NCBI GenBank assembly: GCA_022606425.2
Contig: JAHDVF020000240.1
Location: forward strand, 1,674,001-1,738,000
Direction of reading: 5' to 3'
From: Lepidostoma basale
Lineage: Eukaryota > Arthropoda > Insecta > Trichoptera > Lepidostomatidae
Length of the DNA stretch: 64,000 nucleotides
The translations under genes were made by a program, and so were the position numbers. Shown here in pieces: positions 20,071 through 30,130 of the stretch. Position 1 is the first letter of the stretch. Each line of letters starts with the position of its first letter. The notes beneath the pieces are model-generated. The model was given only the letters and a program-made list of their open reading frames with translations. It searched no databases and was not told where the DNA came from.

Positions 20071-20974
20071 TGTATAAATTTATTTAATTATTATAGATTT
20101 TTCTTCTGCTGCAGCAGAAAGCGAGCTACTGAAACCGGTCAAGACTAGAAGAAAATAAAACGAATGAAACGGAATATTTCTTATAAAGATTTTTTTTCAA
20201 TTCATTTGAATTATTTATCATGTACGAAACTTTGCATTTAATCTGAAATTGAAATATATAAATTATTACTAACAATAATGGCGAAATCTTTTGAAAAATG
20301 ACATCTAGTACAATCTTAAATAAAACTAAAAAATGAAGTAATTAATAATTGCAAGCAATTATGTAAATAAAAAATAGTCCCAAATATTTTGGGAGGCATT
20401 CCTTATCGCCCTTGGATCAGGATGGAAATATAATCAGCATGTTTATTGGTCATACTTTTGGATAACATAACCGTAATAATTTCTGTCCTCCTTTTCCCCC
20501 CTCCCCACGTTTCCAACGTATCCTCCGCGACTTAACCTCCAACTTCCTACTTTTGGATCGTTTCAAAAATTGGAGACCGTTTCCTACTGCCAGAACCTTT
20601 TAGGGGTCCAACTCACAGTGGCCTTTTTTATCGCCGCAAATTGTTAATATCACCAATAATTTGGAATTCAATACCAAAGGGTCAGAATCGAGCGTGTTTC
20701 ATGAATATTTATTCATATTTTAAATTATTACTGGACCATTCTCTTAACGCCCTATAAATAAGGTAAATTGGAACACAAATTACATGTAAATATTTTAATA
20801 TAGAGAAGTTTCTATATTTTAATATCGAGAATATGTTTCTACACAAGCTTATAAAACGATATTTGAATAATGAAAATCTGTCCTTATTTTAAAACCTAGA
20901 AGGTTTGAGAACATGGAAGGAATTTATAACCATAGTATATAATATACGATGGTTTTATTATATACTACAGTTTA
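20071..20974. other. Interval without recognised gene
   Basis: AT-rich, with a less AT-rich pyrimidine-rich part at 20380-20640 (for example TTCTGTCCTCCTTTTCCCCC). No repeat family match and no named frame. Confidence 0.35.
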
Positions 20975-21222
20975 TGGATCATTAAGATGGTTTGGACATA
21001 TGGAAAGAATGAAGGAAGAAAGAATGGTAAAAAAATTATATGTTAATGATGTAAGTGGAACCAGAAATAGAGAAAGACTGAGGAAAACGTGGCACGATCA
21101 AAAAAATCAAATATTGAATGTCGGCCATGTGAGGAGTCAGAGAAATCGACGCGCGTGCATGACACGATGTATGAATGTTCCCCTTCGGGGAGACGGCGTG
21201 ATGGTTAGTTAGTTAGTTAGTT
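20975..21222 (+). mobile_element. Family alpha 3' end with internal deletion and GTTA tail
   Basis: An open frame encodes SLRWFGHMERMKEERMVKK, LYVNDVSGTRNRERLRKTW, then HVRSQRNRRACMTRCMNV, and jumps straight to the CCCCTTCGGGGAGACGG end. About 70 bases (the EEAREVCQER-SILSA region) are deleted. The (GTTA)4 tail is intact. Confidence 0.85.
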
Positions 21223-21240
21223 TTATAATATAAACTCTGG

Positions 21241-21319
21241 ATAGGGTCGGCTGGAGAAACTTTTTGGAGGCGGCTAAGGTCCACCCAGGACTGTAGAGCC
21301 AGAGAGAAGAAGAAGAAGT
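21241..21319 (+). mobile_element. Family zeta retrotransposon tail with (GAA)n
   Basis: The translation reads approximately FLEAAKVHPGL, stop, SQREEEE, with GGTCCACCCAGGACTGTAGA before GAAGAAGAAG. The same end lies at 40140-40229. HPGL-type ends after a W..L.E..A block are common in insect LINEs. Confidence 0.75.
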
Positions 21320-21324
21320 ACAAA

Positions 21325-21545
21325 ATATAATGAACTGTATTGGCATATGGATGTGAGGCGCACCGGTGATTCGAAAGATTCGAAAGAAAAATATTGCGAC
21401 GAATCTGTGGACCCGTGAGAGAAGATAATCAATGGCGCATTAGAAACAATTAAGAACTGTACAGCATATTCAAGGTCCCTAGCATCTCAGCACACATGAA
21501 ACAGAGGATTCCAGACTCCAGACAGGTGGAAGGTGGCTAATTTAG
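21325..21545 (+). mobile_element. LINE reverse transcriptase C-terminal fragment
   Basis: The translation shows YGCEAHR, FERKILRRICGPVREDNQWR and ELYSIFKVPSISAHMK, the conserved post-RT segment of a LINE family distinct from alpha to zeta. It contains in-frame stops. Confidence 0.7.
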
Positions 21546-21603
21546 AGGGAGAGAGAGAGGGAGAGAGAGAGAGAGAGAGGGAGAGAGGGAGAGAGAGAAA
21601 GAG
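21546..21603. repeat. (GA)n/(GGGA)n microsatellite
   Basis: An interrupted purine-only tract of GAGAGA with GGGA interruptions, about 58 bases. Confidence 0.95.
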
Positions 21604-21679
21604 GATTTTTTCAAAACATGAAAATAAAATGAATAGTTTTTTTATATAATAAATTCAATTATGTAGTCTTCATATTTAA

Positions 21680-21876
21680 AAATTAATAAGAATGAAAACA
21701 TATGCTTTCTAGAAGTTTTATTATAATTTATGGGAATGACATGTTTCGCCTTTCTAAACCATTGTTATACTCTCATTTGATAATGCCGAAAATTATTTAG
21801 AAAAGTGAAATATGTTATTCCCATAAATTACAATAAATGAATCTAGAAAACAGACGTTTTCATTCGTACTGATTAC
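21680..21876. repeat. Foldback element HH-B (copy 3)
   Basis: Arms AATGAAAACATATGCTTTCT and AGAAAACAGACGTTTTCATT are inverted, with GGGAATGACATGTTTCGCC on the left (reversed GAAACATGTC core). The right core is degraded to GAAATATGTTATTCCC. It is a typical HH-B inverted pair. Confidence 0.75.
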
Positions 21877-22451
21877 AAAAAAAAACAATAAATCAAAGTG
21901 GGTAGGTACATTTATGTGTAGTTTTAAAAAGTTCCATATTTTGAATTCGATTTCATTCGAACGGGTTTCGAAAATATATTCCGATGACAGTGTGAGTAAA
22001 AAGTTCCTCCGCATTCCTCACGGGACGAGTTATATTTAAAATTGCGCGAATAGCCTCGTCATCTCTTCGGGGCGTGATTTATTCATTCCGTATTCTTCCC
22101 TTCATTTCTGAAACACTCCGCGCCCCTCCCGCCCCAGCAAATTCTTCTCCAAAATCACCGCGACATGTATTCCCCGGAGGACGCTTAGTGATGTGCGTGG
22201 CAGAATAGTGTAATGGAGTGAAAAATGGTAATAAAATTTGTCAATCTGCCTGATATTCGCATGAAAATATTTCCGCAGAAATATTTCTTTTTCCTCGCAC
22301 AGGATTTATGTTTCTTACCTACAGATGTATGATTCGGATAAAGTTCTGAATATATAATGCAAGCCAAGAAGTAACATATAAATCGTAACCAGTTTCATTT
22401 TTTGAAGACTTTAGAGTGAGACAGTATTTTAAATTATTATATAATTAACAC
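21877..22451. other. Non-repetitive interval with a less AT-rich island
   Basis: 22020-22190 is less AT-rich (for example CGCGCCCCTCCCGCCCCAGC). No frame with a recognisable domain. Confidence 0.35.
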
Positions 22452-22491
22452 TACACTGATGAAGGGCTTCTGTGTCCGAAACTTGTTTGTG
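22452..22491 (+). ncRNA. Candidate hammerhead ribozyme, HH-E2 type
   Basis: The core reads CTGATGA (22456-22462), one extra A, GGGC, loop TTCTGT, GTCC (stem II), GAAA, then C-TT-G and T-T (stem III of 2 bp, A-U and C-G), with predicted cleavage after U22487. Stem I pairs TACA (22452-22455) with TGTG (22488-22491), three Watson-Crick pairs and one G-U. The conserved core residues are intact. The extra base between A9 and stem II departs from the textbook core. It is a solo copy with no inverted partner. Confidence 0.6.
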
Positions 22492-22581
22492 TTAAGAAAA
22501 TCAAATGATTTTACTAAATTTCTTGATGAAAGTTCATTTTAAATAATAATTAATATAACATTTTTTTTCCTTGTATACAAC

Positions 22582-22890
22582 AGGTCGTTTGAACCCAATA
22601 ACTATTTACAATTTTTTTAAGCTAAATTATTGATTCTCATGAAAAGTTAAAGGTAGCTGACATAGCTACCCAAATGATTCTTTGCCGGCGACTCAAATTC
22701 AAACACCGAGTTGAGCAGAATCTCTGGTTAAACCATATTCTGCTCCATTGACTAGTGCCTATAAACAGCAACGAGCTGAAATATTGCCACATTTGATACT
22801 GCCTTAGTAGGGCAAAATAAGTCATTTCCATAAAATATAATAAAACTTCTAGAAAACTGACGTTTTCATTCGTATTAATTACCTAAGAGT
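22582..22890. mobile_element. SINE-related 3' segment plus HH-B arm
   Basis: 22582-22660 shares CAGGTCGTTTGAACCC and TTGATTCTC with the region just outside and within the SINE at 50.32 kb (minus strand). 22710-22890 has the longer HH-B body (TATAAACAGCAACGAGCTGA), a decayed core, and the arm AAAACTTCTAGAAAACTGAC. The GAGCAGAATATGG motif near 22735 is shared with 29.19 kb. Confidence 0.6.
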
Positions 22891-23317
22891 ATTTGTAAAA
22901 ATACCAAACAATGTTTTCAAGAGATTAAACGGTTCTAAATTTTGTACATTATAGTTCTTAATTAAATTTACATATTTGTGATATTATTCAAGATATCTTT
23001 TTACGTTTCTAATAAAATCTCGTGTGGTTCTTGTTTGTATCCAGAGTAAAATACTTGCATGAATAGCTCCATCTTCAAAGTACAAAGTTAATAAAACTTC
23101 CTTCGGGTATTATCGCCAGGGGCAAACAAGAACATTCGCGATGTTATATCGAACCCCAGTAAAAATTCCCAATAATTTTTTTGTTGTTTGACCAATGTCT
23201 AAAACTCCCTAATCAATTTATATTAGAAAAAATGTTGATATTTTAATTTGAAATTTCTTAGTAGGAGTTCATAGTAAATAAAGAAAAAAAAATCCTTTAT
23301 AATATAAATAGGTGTAT
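22891..23317. other. AT-rich interval
   Basis: Nothing recognised. Confidence 0.4.
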
Positions 23318-23392
23318 TTAGTATATTTCCACTTGATTTTAAGGCTTCGATCGGTTTCGGCAACTTGCTGCCATCTTCTGGTCTTGTTAGTA
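23318..23392 (-). repeat. HH-C arm, minus strand
   Basis: On the minus strand: CCAGAAGATGGCAGCAAGTT, GCCGAAACCGATCGAAGCC, then the family body AAGTGGAAATATAC. Stem II GGCAGC/GTTGCC and GAAACCG are present, but the CTGANGA equivalent is CCAGAAGA, so the catalytic core is not canonical. Confidence 0.65.
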
Positions 23393-23494
23393 TTAAATAT
23401 GTTTTTTAACATATTACATATTTTTTTGTATCAGGTTTCACCTAACAAGGGTACTATAAAAAACGGAGGGAATTAAACCATTATCAGCTAATTT

Positions 23495-23996
23495 AGTAGG
23501 ATTAAAATAACAAATGAACAAGTCATGCGATTCACTTACCTAGGCATACAGATCGGTAGCTACAGTGACCCATATGACGAGGTGCGAGCACAAACTAACA
23601 AAGCGACAGCCGTGGCTGACTGCTTGCGCGATACCATATGGAGGAACAAATACATGTTAACGTAAAGTTAACAAATACAAGTTAACTTAAAGTCAAAATA
23701 TGCAAGGCATGCGTTCGCTTCATCACGAGGTATGTAATAGAGGTCAGAGCTGATACCAATAGAACTACGAACCTTCTAAGGGTAGCAGAAATGCAAACCC
23801 TACGCTCCATCGTAGGCAAAACCCTCAGTTATCGGATTAGAAATGAAACGATAAGGTCTGTCTGTGGTGTTGAGGACAGACCACGTGGGCCGCATGGAGA
23901 ATACAAGGACATCAGGCTGGACATCATCATCCCAGGACAGCCCACCGTTACAAACAGGTCATAGGACCTAAACTAAGAGGAAGAAGAATAAGAAAA
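23495..23996 (+). mobile_element. Family gamma retrotransposon 3' part, internally deleted
   Basis: It encodes FTYLGIQIGSYSDPYDEVRA, a KATAVADCLRDTIWRNKYM block, then after a duplicated junction VKICKACVRFITRYVIEVRA, LRVAEMQTLRSIVGKTL and RNETIRSVCGVED, and ends with AAGAGGAAGAAGAATAAG, a (GAA)n-like tail. The W..RQRRR region that should precede the tail is missing. Confidence 0.75.
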
Positions 23997-23997
23997 T

Positions 23998-24335
23998 AAC
24001 AAAGTTATTCCATGAATTATGAGAATTGCTGTAAGAAACTTGTTGGGCGTTAGTCTCTGTGATAAAATTTGAAATGAGAAGATACGACGTCAAACAAAGG
24101 TTACCGATATTCCAGAAAACAGCAAAGCTAAAATGGCAGTGAGTGGGGCATGTGGCGAGATAGGATGAGCTCAGATGGTCATCTAGAATCCAGAAGTTGA
24201 GACCTTGGAACTGCAGAAAAGGCATATGAAGACGACATAAGAGGTTAACGGGTGATGTGTATTATGCAACTTGTGGGTCGTATGTGACAACAGATAGTCC
24301 AAGATAAAAAAGAGTAAAATTGACTGAAAATAATA
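23998..24335 (+). mobile_element. Family delta retrotransposon C-terminal fragment
   Basis: The translation shows AMRIAVRNLLGVSLCDKI, EKIRRQTKVTDI, and a degraded KWQWAGHVAR region. It matches 29.94-30.13 kb (+) and 34.03-34.26 kb (-). Several stops. Confidence 0.65.
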
Positions 24336-24730
24336 AGAAAAAATAAATAAATAAAAATATTGATAAATTGTAAAAAAATCTTATTTTTGAAATCCAGCCC
24401 TGTTTACTGGCCTATCATAACTCTAGCAGCGGAGATAAAATAAGAGTAAGATGGTTTGATACCAAAAGTGCATTAAATATGCATTGGAACCCGGTACCTG
24501 ATTATGTGAGAGGAAACTTGCTAGACCAATCTTTTATGAGTTCGGCAGGAGTTATATGCTTATCATTCTCCGATGAATATGACTTTCGAGGACAGGTGAG
24601 GCGGAAGTAATCCCTTGGCTTACCGTGAGAGATTGGAATACTTACTCACTTTACTTTTCTTAATTAAATTAGTATTTTTATTTTTAAATCATATTTATGT
24701 ATCTTTTACTTTTTTCCACATGTAAATTTA
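24336..24730. other. Interval without recognised gene
   Basis: 24400-24640 is less AT-rich and unmatched in this window; no named frame. Confidence 0.35.
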
Positions 24731-24880
24731 TAACAACAACAACAAACCATCCCGCCGTTTCCCCGTTGGGGTAGGCAGTGAGAATGGACCGCCAAACTAA
24801 TCTATCCTGGCACACCTATCTAGATTCCTCCACATTCATACAGCGAGTCACACACGCTCGTTAATTTTTCCGACTTGTAA
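24731..24880 (-). mobile_element. Family alpha-b 3' end, minus strand, (TTG)n tail
   Basis: Reversed, it encodes RACVTRCMNVEESR, CQDRLVWRSILTAYPNGE-like sequence and a TTGTTGTTGTTG tail (AACAACAACAACAAAC on the plus strand). Confidence 0.8.
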
Positions 24881-24920
24881 CATGGTTAACCTTTAAAATT
24901 GAATTAATTTATAAGTGGTA

Positions 24921-25035
24921 ATTGAGGTTCGCAACCTATCACACCGCGTCTCTCGCGATGGCGAAAAGAGAAGGATGGAGTGCCGCATCGATAGCTGTCT
25001 TTCTCGACCGACGTTTCGGAGATCGTTGCAGTCTT
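24921..25035 (+). mobile_element. Composite repeat head without LINE tail
   Basis: GAGGTTCGCAACCTATCACA and GGCGAAAAGAGAAGGATGGA match the head of the composite at 17.9-18.0 kb. After GCATCG it diverges into CTCGACCGACGTTTCGGAGA, so the alpha tail is absent and another sequence follows. Confidence 0.6.
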
Positions 25036-25109
25036 TTTATTCAGGGTAATAATAATAAAAATATTAATAATAATAAGTTAAATTTTAAAGCACCGTTTTT
25101 GTGATGTAA

Positions 25110-25440
25110 TTAAATCAAATCAAATCAGATCAGTTTATTTCATCAACAGACATTACAAATTTAATTTTTAAGGCATCTATTGAGAACAGGTAAACTAATA
25201 TATTGTGTATAGCATACTACCAGACACGCATGAGAGATGGTTCAACATTAGGAAGACAGGATACTCTCCAGAATTAATATATACTCTCCGAGTATTTGCT
25301 TTCTGATCGTACTCTCACTAATATGAAAGATGTCGATCTCCGAGGAGACCGCGTTCAGCAGATTAATGGCTCTGTAATCACCCCAAGGGCGCATTAAGAC
25401 GTGTTTTAAATATAAACATTTAAATATTAACACTGCATTT
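25110..25440 (-). mobile_element. Jockey-like retrotransposon C-terminus with (AAATC)n tail
   Basis: The minus-strand frame 25433-25248 encodes VLMRPWGDYRAINLLNAVSS, then EIDIF, equivalent to the PVGRAILLLNRVASEVNTC block of the copy at 16 kb. The 3' side runs to a pentanucleotide tract (AAATC)n at 25112-25132, which looks like the element's tail. An (AAATC)n tract also occurs alone at about 51198-51220. Confidence 0.65.
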
Positions 25441-25552
25441 GATATTCGTGATCGGTTAGAAAGTATAATAGAACAAAAAAAGGTAGTTATGTGTCATCCA
25501 AAAGTATTTGTGAAGAGTGTTTTGAAAATGTGTATCGATCACGATATCGAAG

Positions 25553-25675
25553 AATAATTGACGTGTATGCATAAGACGATGCGTGCATATTGAGGAGTCT
25601 AGATAAGTATGACAGGATAAAGCGATATGGCGATCTTACTCTTTCGGGCAAATTGCGTAATGGTTAGTTAGATTT
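25553..25675 (+). mobile_element. Family alpha tail fragment, degenerate
   Basis: It contains GACGTGTATGCATAAGACG, a degraded MNVEES region, CAGGATAAAGCGATATGGCG and GCGTAATGGTTAGTTAG. Confidence 0.7.
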
Positions 25676-25736
25676 TTTATAAACCTAAGGCATTAAGATT
25701 GTGGAATTTATTTATTCTATTGGAATTATTTAATTT

Positions 25737-25882
25737 GAATGAAGACATATTTTTCAGAACTTCTATTATATTTTATGGAGACAATATATTTCGTCCATTT
25801 GAAAATACCTTAGCAAGGTGAATCTTGTATTTCCATGAAATATAATAAAACTTCTAGAAAACAGCCGTTTTTATTCATATTA
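25737..25882. repeat. Foldback element HH-B (copy 4)
   Basis: Arms AATGAAGACATATTTTTCAG and TAGAAAACAGCCGTTTTTAT are inverted, with TTATTATA-type A/T runs between. The core region is strongly decayed (GGTGAATCTTGTATTTCC). Confidence 0.65.
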
Positions 25883-25890
25883 TCATAATT

Positions 25891-26040
25891 ACCATGGGAT
25901 TCCATAACGATGAATTTTCGAAGGTTTTACACTTTCATCACCAGACGAACGATATTAACTCTCTATAAAAAACTTTTTATAACTGTCTCCCGATGATGAA
26001 GGTATCAAACCTTTGAATCGTGTTGAAAAAAAGAAACTCG
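25891..26040. repeat. Foldback element HH-G
   Basis: The minus-strand half reads CTGGTGATGAAAGTGTAAAA, CCTTCGAAAATTCATCG; the plus half reads CCGATGATGAAGGTATCAAA, CCTTTGAATCG. The design (TGATGA, hairpin AAGGT/ACCTT, CGAAAC) parallels the hammerhead-like families but the core is not canonical. A second copy is at 38958-39105. Confidence 0.6.
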
Positions 26041-26626
26041 ATAGTGGAAAAAGAGTTTTAATTCATGAAAATTTATTAAAAAAAAATACTGTTGGAATTC
26101 TTGTTACTGTGTGTATAAATATCCAAAGCAACTACCATTTTATGATAACAAATATTCATAACATAAAGCCAGAATGAATAAAATAGTTATAACCTAGACT
26201 GTCAAGATTAAGCAGTATCTTCTTTACGTTGTAACGTCTACGGTGTATGAAATAGAGCCTGGGGCCGGGTCTCAAGGGAAGCAAAATTCGCGATCGAGGG
26301 GTGGGTCGACACCTATAAGTGGCGAAACCATGCTTAGAGTGCGTAAGGAGATCAAAACGATAATTCACACCACATAAAACAGGATTATGATTCAATGTGT
26401 GGGATAATAGAATTCAAACAATTTAATTTTTAATAATTTAAGGATATTAATATTATGAAACTCTGTAATATTGATTTTTTTCTATCATAATACAGTTTCA
26501 CTCATATGTGACTAATATTTTTTTCTAGATATTTTAAAGATATTATATCAGTTAAAAAGATTCGTTATCTCAAAGATGAAAGCTTTGATATACTTTCATC
26601 ATTGGGAGAACGTTTTTTTTTAATTT
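26041..26626. other. Interval with an unidentified GC-richer segment
   Basis: 26190-26380 is markedly less AT-rich and carries a 79-codon minus-strand frame (MNHNPVLCGVNYRFDLLTHS at its start). I cannot identify it. It has no paralog in this window. The rest is AT-rich. Confidence 0.35.
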
Positions 26627-27150
26627 TTCTTCTTCTTCACTTTTGATAGACTCAGGAGTCTGTTATTTCAGGCGGGTCCTCTTGAGACGCTGAACTCCAG
26701 CTTTCTCTCCACCGTTTCGGGGGTCTTTCTGGTCGGCGTTGTCCGTTTGGCGTTCCATGGCGAGCTATGTATGGTATCCTATTTGAGCTCATTCTTTCTA
26801 CATGTTGATGCCAGTATCGCCGTCTTTGACGTCCCCATTTGACCACATCTTCAACATCTTGTCTTGCAAGCTATGGCGCGGAGTGTTTTCATCTCGGTTG
26901 TCCTGAGCATGCTCTTTGTCTTGACAGTGTCTGCTCTCGATTCAATGCCATATGTGAGGATTGGTCGCATACAGGTCTTATAAATGCGTACCTTGCTGTC
27001 AGTCCTCATGTCCTTGTTTCTCCATTTGCCATCTTTCAAGCAGCCTGCAATCGCTGCAGCCTTATCTAACTCTGACCTTACTTCTCTGGGGAGGTCATTA
27101 GAGCTGGTTACTTCTTCTCTGTAATCTGAATTGGTCTACCTATTCAATTT
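26627..27150 (-). mobile_element. Family gamma retrotransposon 3' part with (GAA)n tail
   Basis: The minus strand reads GRWRNKDMRTDSKVRIYKTC-like, RPILTYGIESRADTVKTK, LRTTEMKTLRAIACKT, VVKWGRQRRRYWHQHVERM, ARHGTPNGQRRPERPPKRW, then SQEDPPEITDS and a GAAGAAGAA tail at 26628-26640. One frameshift or stop separates the two open segments (26851-27039 and 26652-26846). This is the most complete gamma copy here. Confidence 0.85.
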
Positions 27151-27280
27151 TTTCTTGGCGTACGGAGATTTCGCATCTTAGTTGGTATGTTTTTTGATAA
27201 AAAAAAATTAAACAAATTTCTTGATAGAAGTTCATTTTAAATAATGAAAAATAAAAATAACATAAAATTTCTTTATGATT

Positions 27281-27395
27281 AAATATTTAGTAGGCTTCCA
27301 CTTGCGTTTAATAACACTGTTAGTCACCAGAAGATGGCAGCAATCTGCCGAAACCGATCGGCGTTAAACACAAGTGGAAGCCCTGAATATATAAT
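27281..27395. repeat. Foldback element HH-C with degenerate hammerhead-like core
   Basis: Arms GGCTTCCACTTGCGTTTAA and TTAAACACAAGTGGAAGCC are inverted. Between them: CACCAGAAGATGGCAGCAAT, CTGCCGAAACCGATCGGC. Stem II GGCAGC...(A)TCTGCC and GAAACC are retained. CCAGAAGA replaces CTGANGA. Confidence 0.7.
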
Positions 27396-27789
27396 AATAA
27401 AGAAAGTTTGTCTTACATTTTTTTATTTTGCAAATTTTTTGGATGATGAGAGTACAATTTATTAATTAAAAATTTATTGAACACATAAATCTGTTAGGGC
27501 TTTTCTAGTGGGATGATTTCAGATACCTATACTGAAAAAAATGTTTTTGTCAGATATACTGAAATAACTTAAAATGCCATTTGAATATGCCAAACTCATG
27601 TTAGTAACTTAACTTTTCATTGCTTTTCATCAGAAGTTTATAAAAAGTTATTTTCGATTCCAGTGCGTTCCGTGTTTTAGATGCAATATCAGGTCATGCT
27701 CACAGGTTATTCTAAGTAGTACTTATTTTCGACTATACCTACTTGTTCTATAAGCGATATTTCAAAGGGGTTTGTACATCATTGTTTGT
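27396..27789. other. AT-rich interval
   Basis: Nothing recognised. Confidence 0.4.
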
Positions 27790-27950
27790 TTAATTTGAAA
27801 CACTGTTATGATACGTATCATAGATAAGAGATAAGATATTGTTGTCGCGATAGCTGTTTCGTCAACGTACGTTGGCATCATCAGGTATTACAAAGAACCA
27901 TTTCTTATGTTTCGTTTAACCAGTGTTTCGGCCAAAACAATGGATGATAT
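27790..27950 (-). repeat. HH-A arm with hammerhead-like core (minus strand)
   Basis: Minus-strand core 27856-27884: CTGATGA, extra T, GCCAAC, loop GTAC, GTTGAC (one mismatch), GAAAC, AGCTATC. The catalytic bases are intact but position 16.1 and the palindrome are altered (ACAGCTAT). The flank GTGTTTCGGCCAAAACAATG lies at 27923-27942. There is no second arm. Confidence 0.65.
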
Positions 27951-28181
27951 AATCTAATTCAATATTTTTACTAGCAGTATAAATTAAAATATCATTCTTG
28001 ATACCGAAGTGTTTTACTATTCAAGTGATTAATGCAATGTGATATTTATAACTATTGAAAATGACATTTATATATAAAAAAGTCAATTACTCCAGCCATA
28101 TTACCTATAACCACTACAGAATGAGATATTTGAGAGTTCAAGATGAAAAAAAAAAACGATTTTCATTTTTAGTACGGAAAA

Positions 28182-28601
28182 TTGAATGTAAAAGGGATGA
28201 GGAAAACGATTTTTTGTACTTGCAGGGAGCAGCAAATCATTTGGAATCGTAAACGAGATAGATATCGAACTCTTAATAATGCTTTATTAAGTCGTAATTC
28301 AAATTTTATGATCATCTCAGAAAACCCCGAAATGAAAAATGGAAATTTATTTTGCACGGAATCGGCCGGAATAATATATTGGATGCCACTCATAAACTAT
28401 GATCTTAGCACATTTATTGAATCAATCGATTTGGGAGTCATAAATCGTACCCTCGCATTTGTTTCCATGCCCGGGCATAGTTTATTTACCGGTGGAAGGT
28501 CAACATGCTTTATTCTTTTCGGAATATATTCGCATCCGATCATAAATCTTCTCGAATGGGAAAACTGGGTAAGCGTGGAGATAACTACATTAAAGGAGTA
28601 A
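28182..28601 (+). other. Unidentified 139-codon open frame in a non-repetitive island
   Basis: The frame starts MNVKGMRKTIFCTCREQQII and contains PGHSLFTGGRSTCF near its C-terminus. I recognise no domain, and it has no relative in this window. No splice context or Kozak signal is convincing. The surrounding sequence is less AT-rich than average, so it may be conserved non-coding DNA that is open by chance. It could also be an exon of an unknown gene, with low confidence. Confidence 0.2.
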
Positions 28602-28769
28602 TATGTAGGCCTGATCTGTATGGCTACTTAATGAATTTAACATTTTTTGTGCGACTAGCTTCATTTGCAGTAAAATGATCTCGAATTGCGGTTGGCTACA
28701 TTTACAGTTCGGACTGAGCCGACTGACAGCATTTCATCATAATATTACATATATTTACTAATAAGTAGG

Positions 28770-29012
28770 TATATGTTAACGATGTGAATGGAACTAGAAA
28801 TATAGGAAGATCGAGGAAAACGTGGAAAACGAGGAAAACGATAAAATAAATCAAATATTGAATGTCGGCCACGTGAGGAGTCAGAGAAATCTACGCGTGT
28901 GCATGACACGATGTATGAATGTTGAGGAAGCGAGAGAAATATGCCAGGAAAGAAATGTGTGGTAGTCCATTATTTCTGCCTTCGAGGAGACGGCGTGATA
29001 GCTAGTTAGTTT
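28770..29012 (+). mobile_element. Family alpha 3' end
   Basis: It contains the YVNDVNGTRNIGRSRKTW-like region with a local duplication of AAAACGTGG/AAAACGAGG, NVGHVRSQRNLRVCMTRCMN, EEAREICQERNVW, and GACGGCGTGATAGCTAGTTA. The CTACCCC region is deleted. Confidence 0.8.
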
Positions 29013-29044
29013 ACTAGTAAGTAACTAAAGTAAACATATTTTCA

Positions 29045-29905
29045 AAATAAAAAATACGAGCGAAAACGTCAGTTTTCTGAAGTTTCATTATATTATATTT
29101 TAAGGGAATGACATGTTTCGCCCTTCTAAGGCATTATCAAATGTGGCGAAATTTCAGCTCGTTGCTGTTTATGTACACTCATAAATGGAGCAGAATATGG
29201 TATTTCACCTTAACCTATTGGACCCATTAGAAATTAATAGGCATACCAAAAATCCTAATTTAACTTTAACCAATGAACAAACTAACATATATTCATCCCC
29301 ACTCCTTAATGTAGTTCCGATTTATAATAAGATTCAAAGAACTTTTGATTCTGTAGTGTCTTTATTTTACATTTCAGATGCAGAAGAGAAGAATACATTT
29401 TTGATTCTACGCACGCAGAAAGGCGATTTTAAATATAATACTTAGAATCATTAGTCTCCTTGAAATATGTAAAATCTTTGTAAATAATTTGTAAAAATAT
29501 GTTTTTCTTAGAAACACTTTATTTTGTTTTACCACAAATAGCTTTTTTTGGTGTATATAAGGCTCTTTAATATTCCTTAACTATGTAATCATTGTCATAA
29601 AATTTCTTAATGAGTTCCAAAAAACACTTTCCGGTATCTCTGGGCCTACCCAAATTACTATTTGTTAAAAATGTATAAAGCCACATCAATTTTCGTTAAT
29701 TACGATATTCTGTTTTATTCACTAGTGTATATAAACAGCAACGAGCTGATATTTCGCTACATTTGATAATGCCTTAGAAAGACGAAACACGTCATTCCCA
29801 AGATATATATTAAAACGTCAAGAAAACTAACGTTTTCTTTCGTATTAATTATTTAATATGGAGTTTTACATCATTGTTCAAGAAACAACAAATAATTTTT
29901 AAGGT
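29045..29905. mobile_element. HH-B inverted pair enclosing a 0.5-kb body
   Basis: The left arm (29055-29200) has GAAAACGTCAGTTTTCTGAA, GACATGTTTCGCCCTT and GCTCGTTGCTGTTTATGT. The right arm (29720-29905) mirrors these with ATAAACAGCAACGAGCTGA, GATAATGCCTTAGAAAGACG and AAACACGTCATTCCC. Between them lies a body with an 86-codon frame (29185-29445, MEQNMVFHLNLLDPLEINRH at its start) that I cannot identify. This is the only HH-B copy with an internal region, so it may show what lies between the terminal repeats in a longer element. Confidence 0.65.
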
Positions 29906-29939
29906 ACATTAAAACATGGGTTTAACCCCAATGCCTCAA

Positions 29940-30130
29940 GCCCAAAGTTTTCAGCCAGTGCGTCTTACTAGCCATGCATTATGGAGCCATAACGTGGATA
30001 CTGATAGGGGTCTGGTGTACAAGTTCCAGGTCGCCCAGCGCGCCATGGAAAGAGCTATATTTCGAAAAAAAAACTTTGGGGACAGTATTCAAAACGAATT
30101 TATTCGACAACAAACCAAGGTAAGGTAACT
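29940..30130 (+). mobile_element. Family delta retrotransposon fragment
   Basis: In the frame 29916-30128, GLVYKFQVAQRAMERAIF and IQNEFIRQQTKV match the AQRAMERAMLGVSLRDRIRN..IR..TKV block typical of this LINE group. A small part around GVSLRD is altered (KKNFGDS). Confidence 0.7.

Noticed and set aside
23318..23392. HH-C as a working hammerhead
   Set aside because: CCAGAAGA or CTAGAAGA replaces CTGANGA in all copies, and stem I cannot be drawn.
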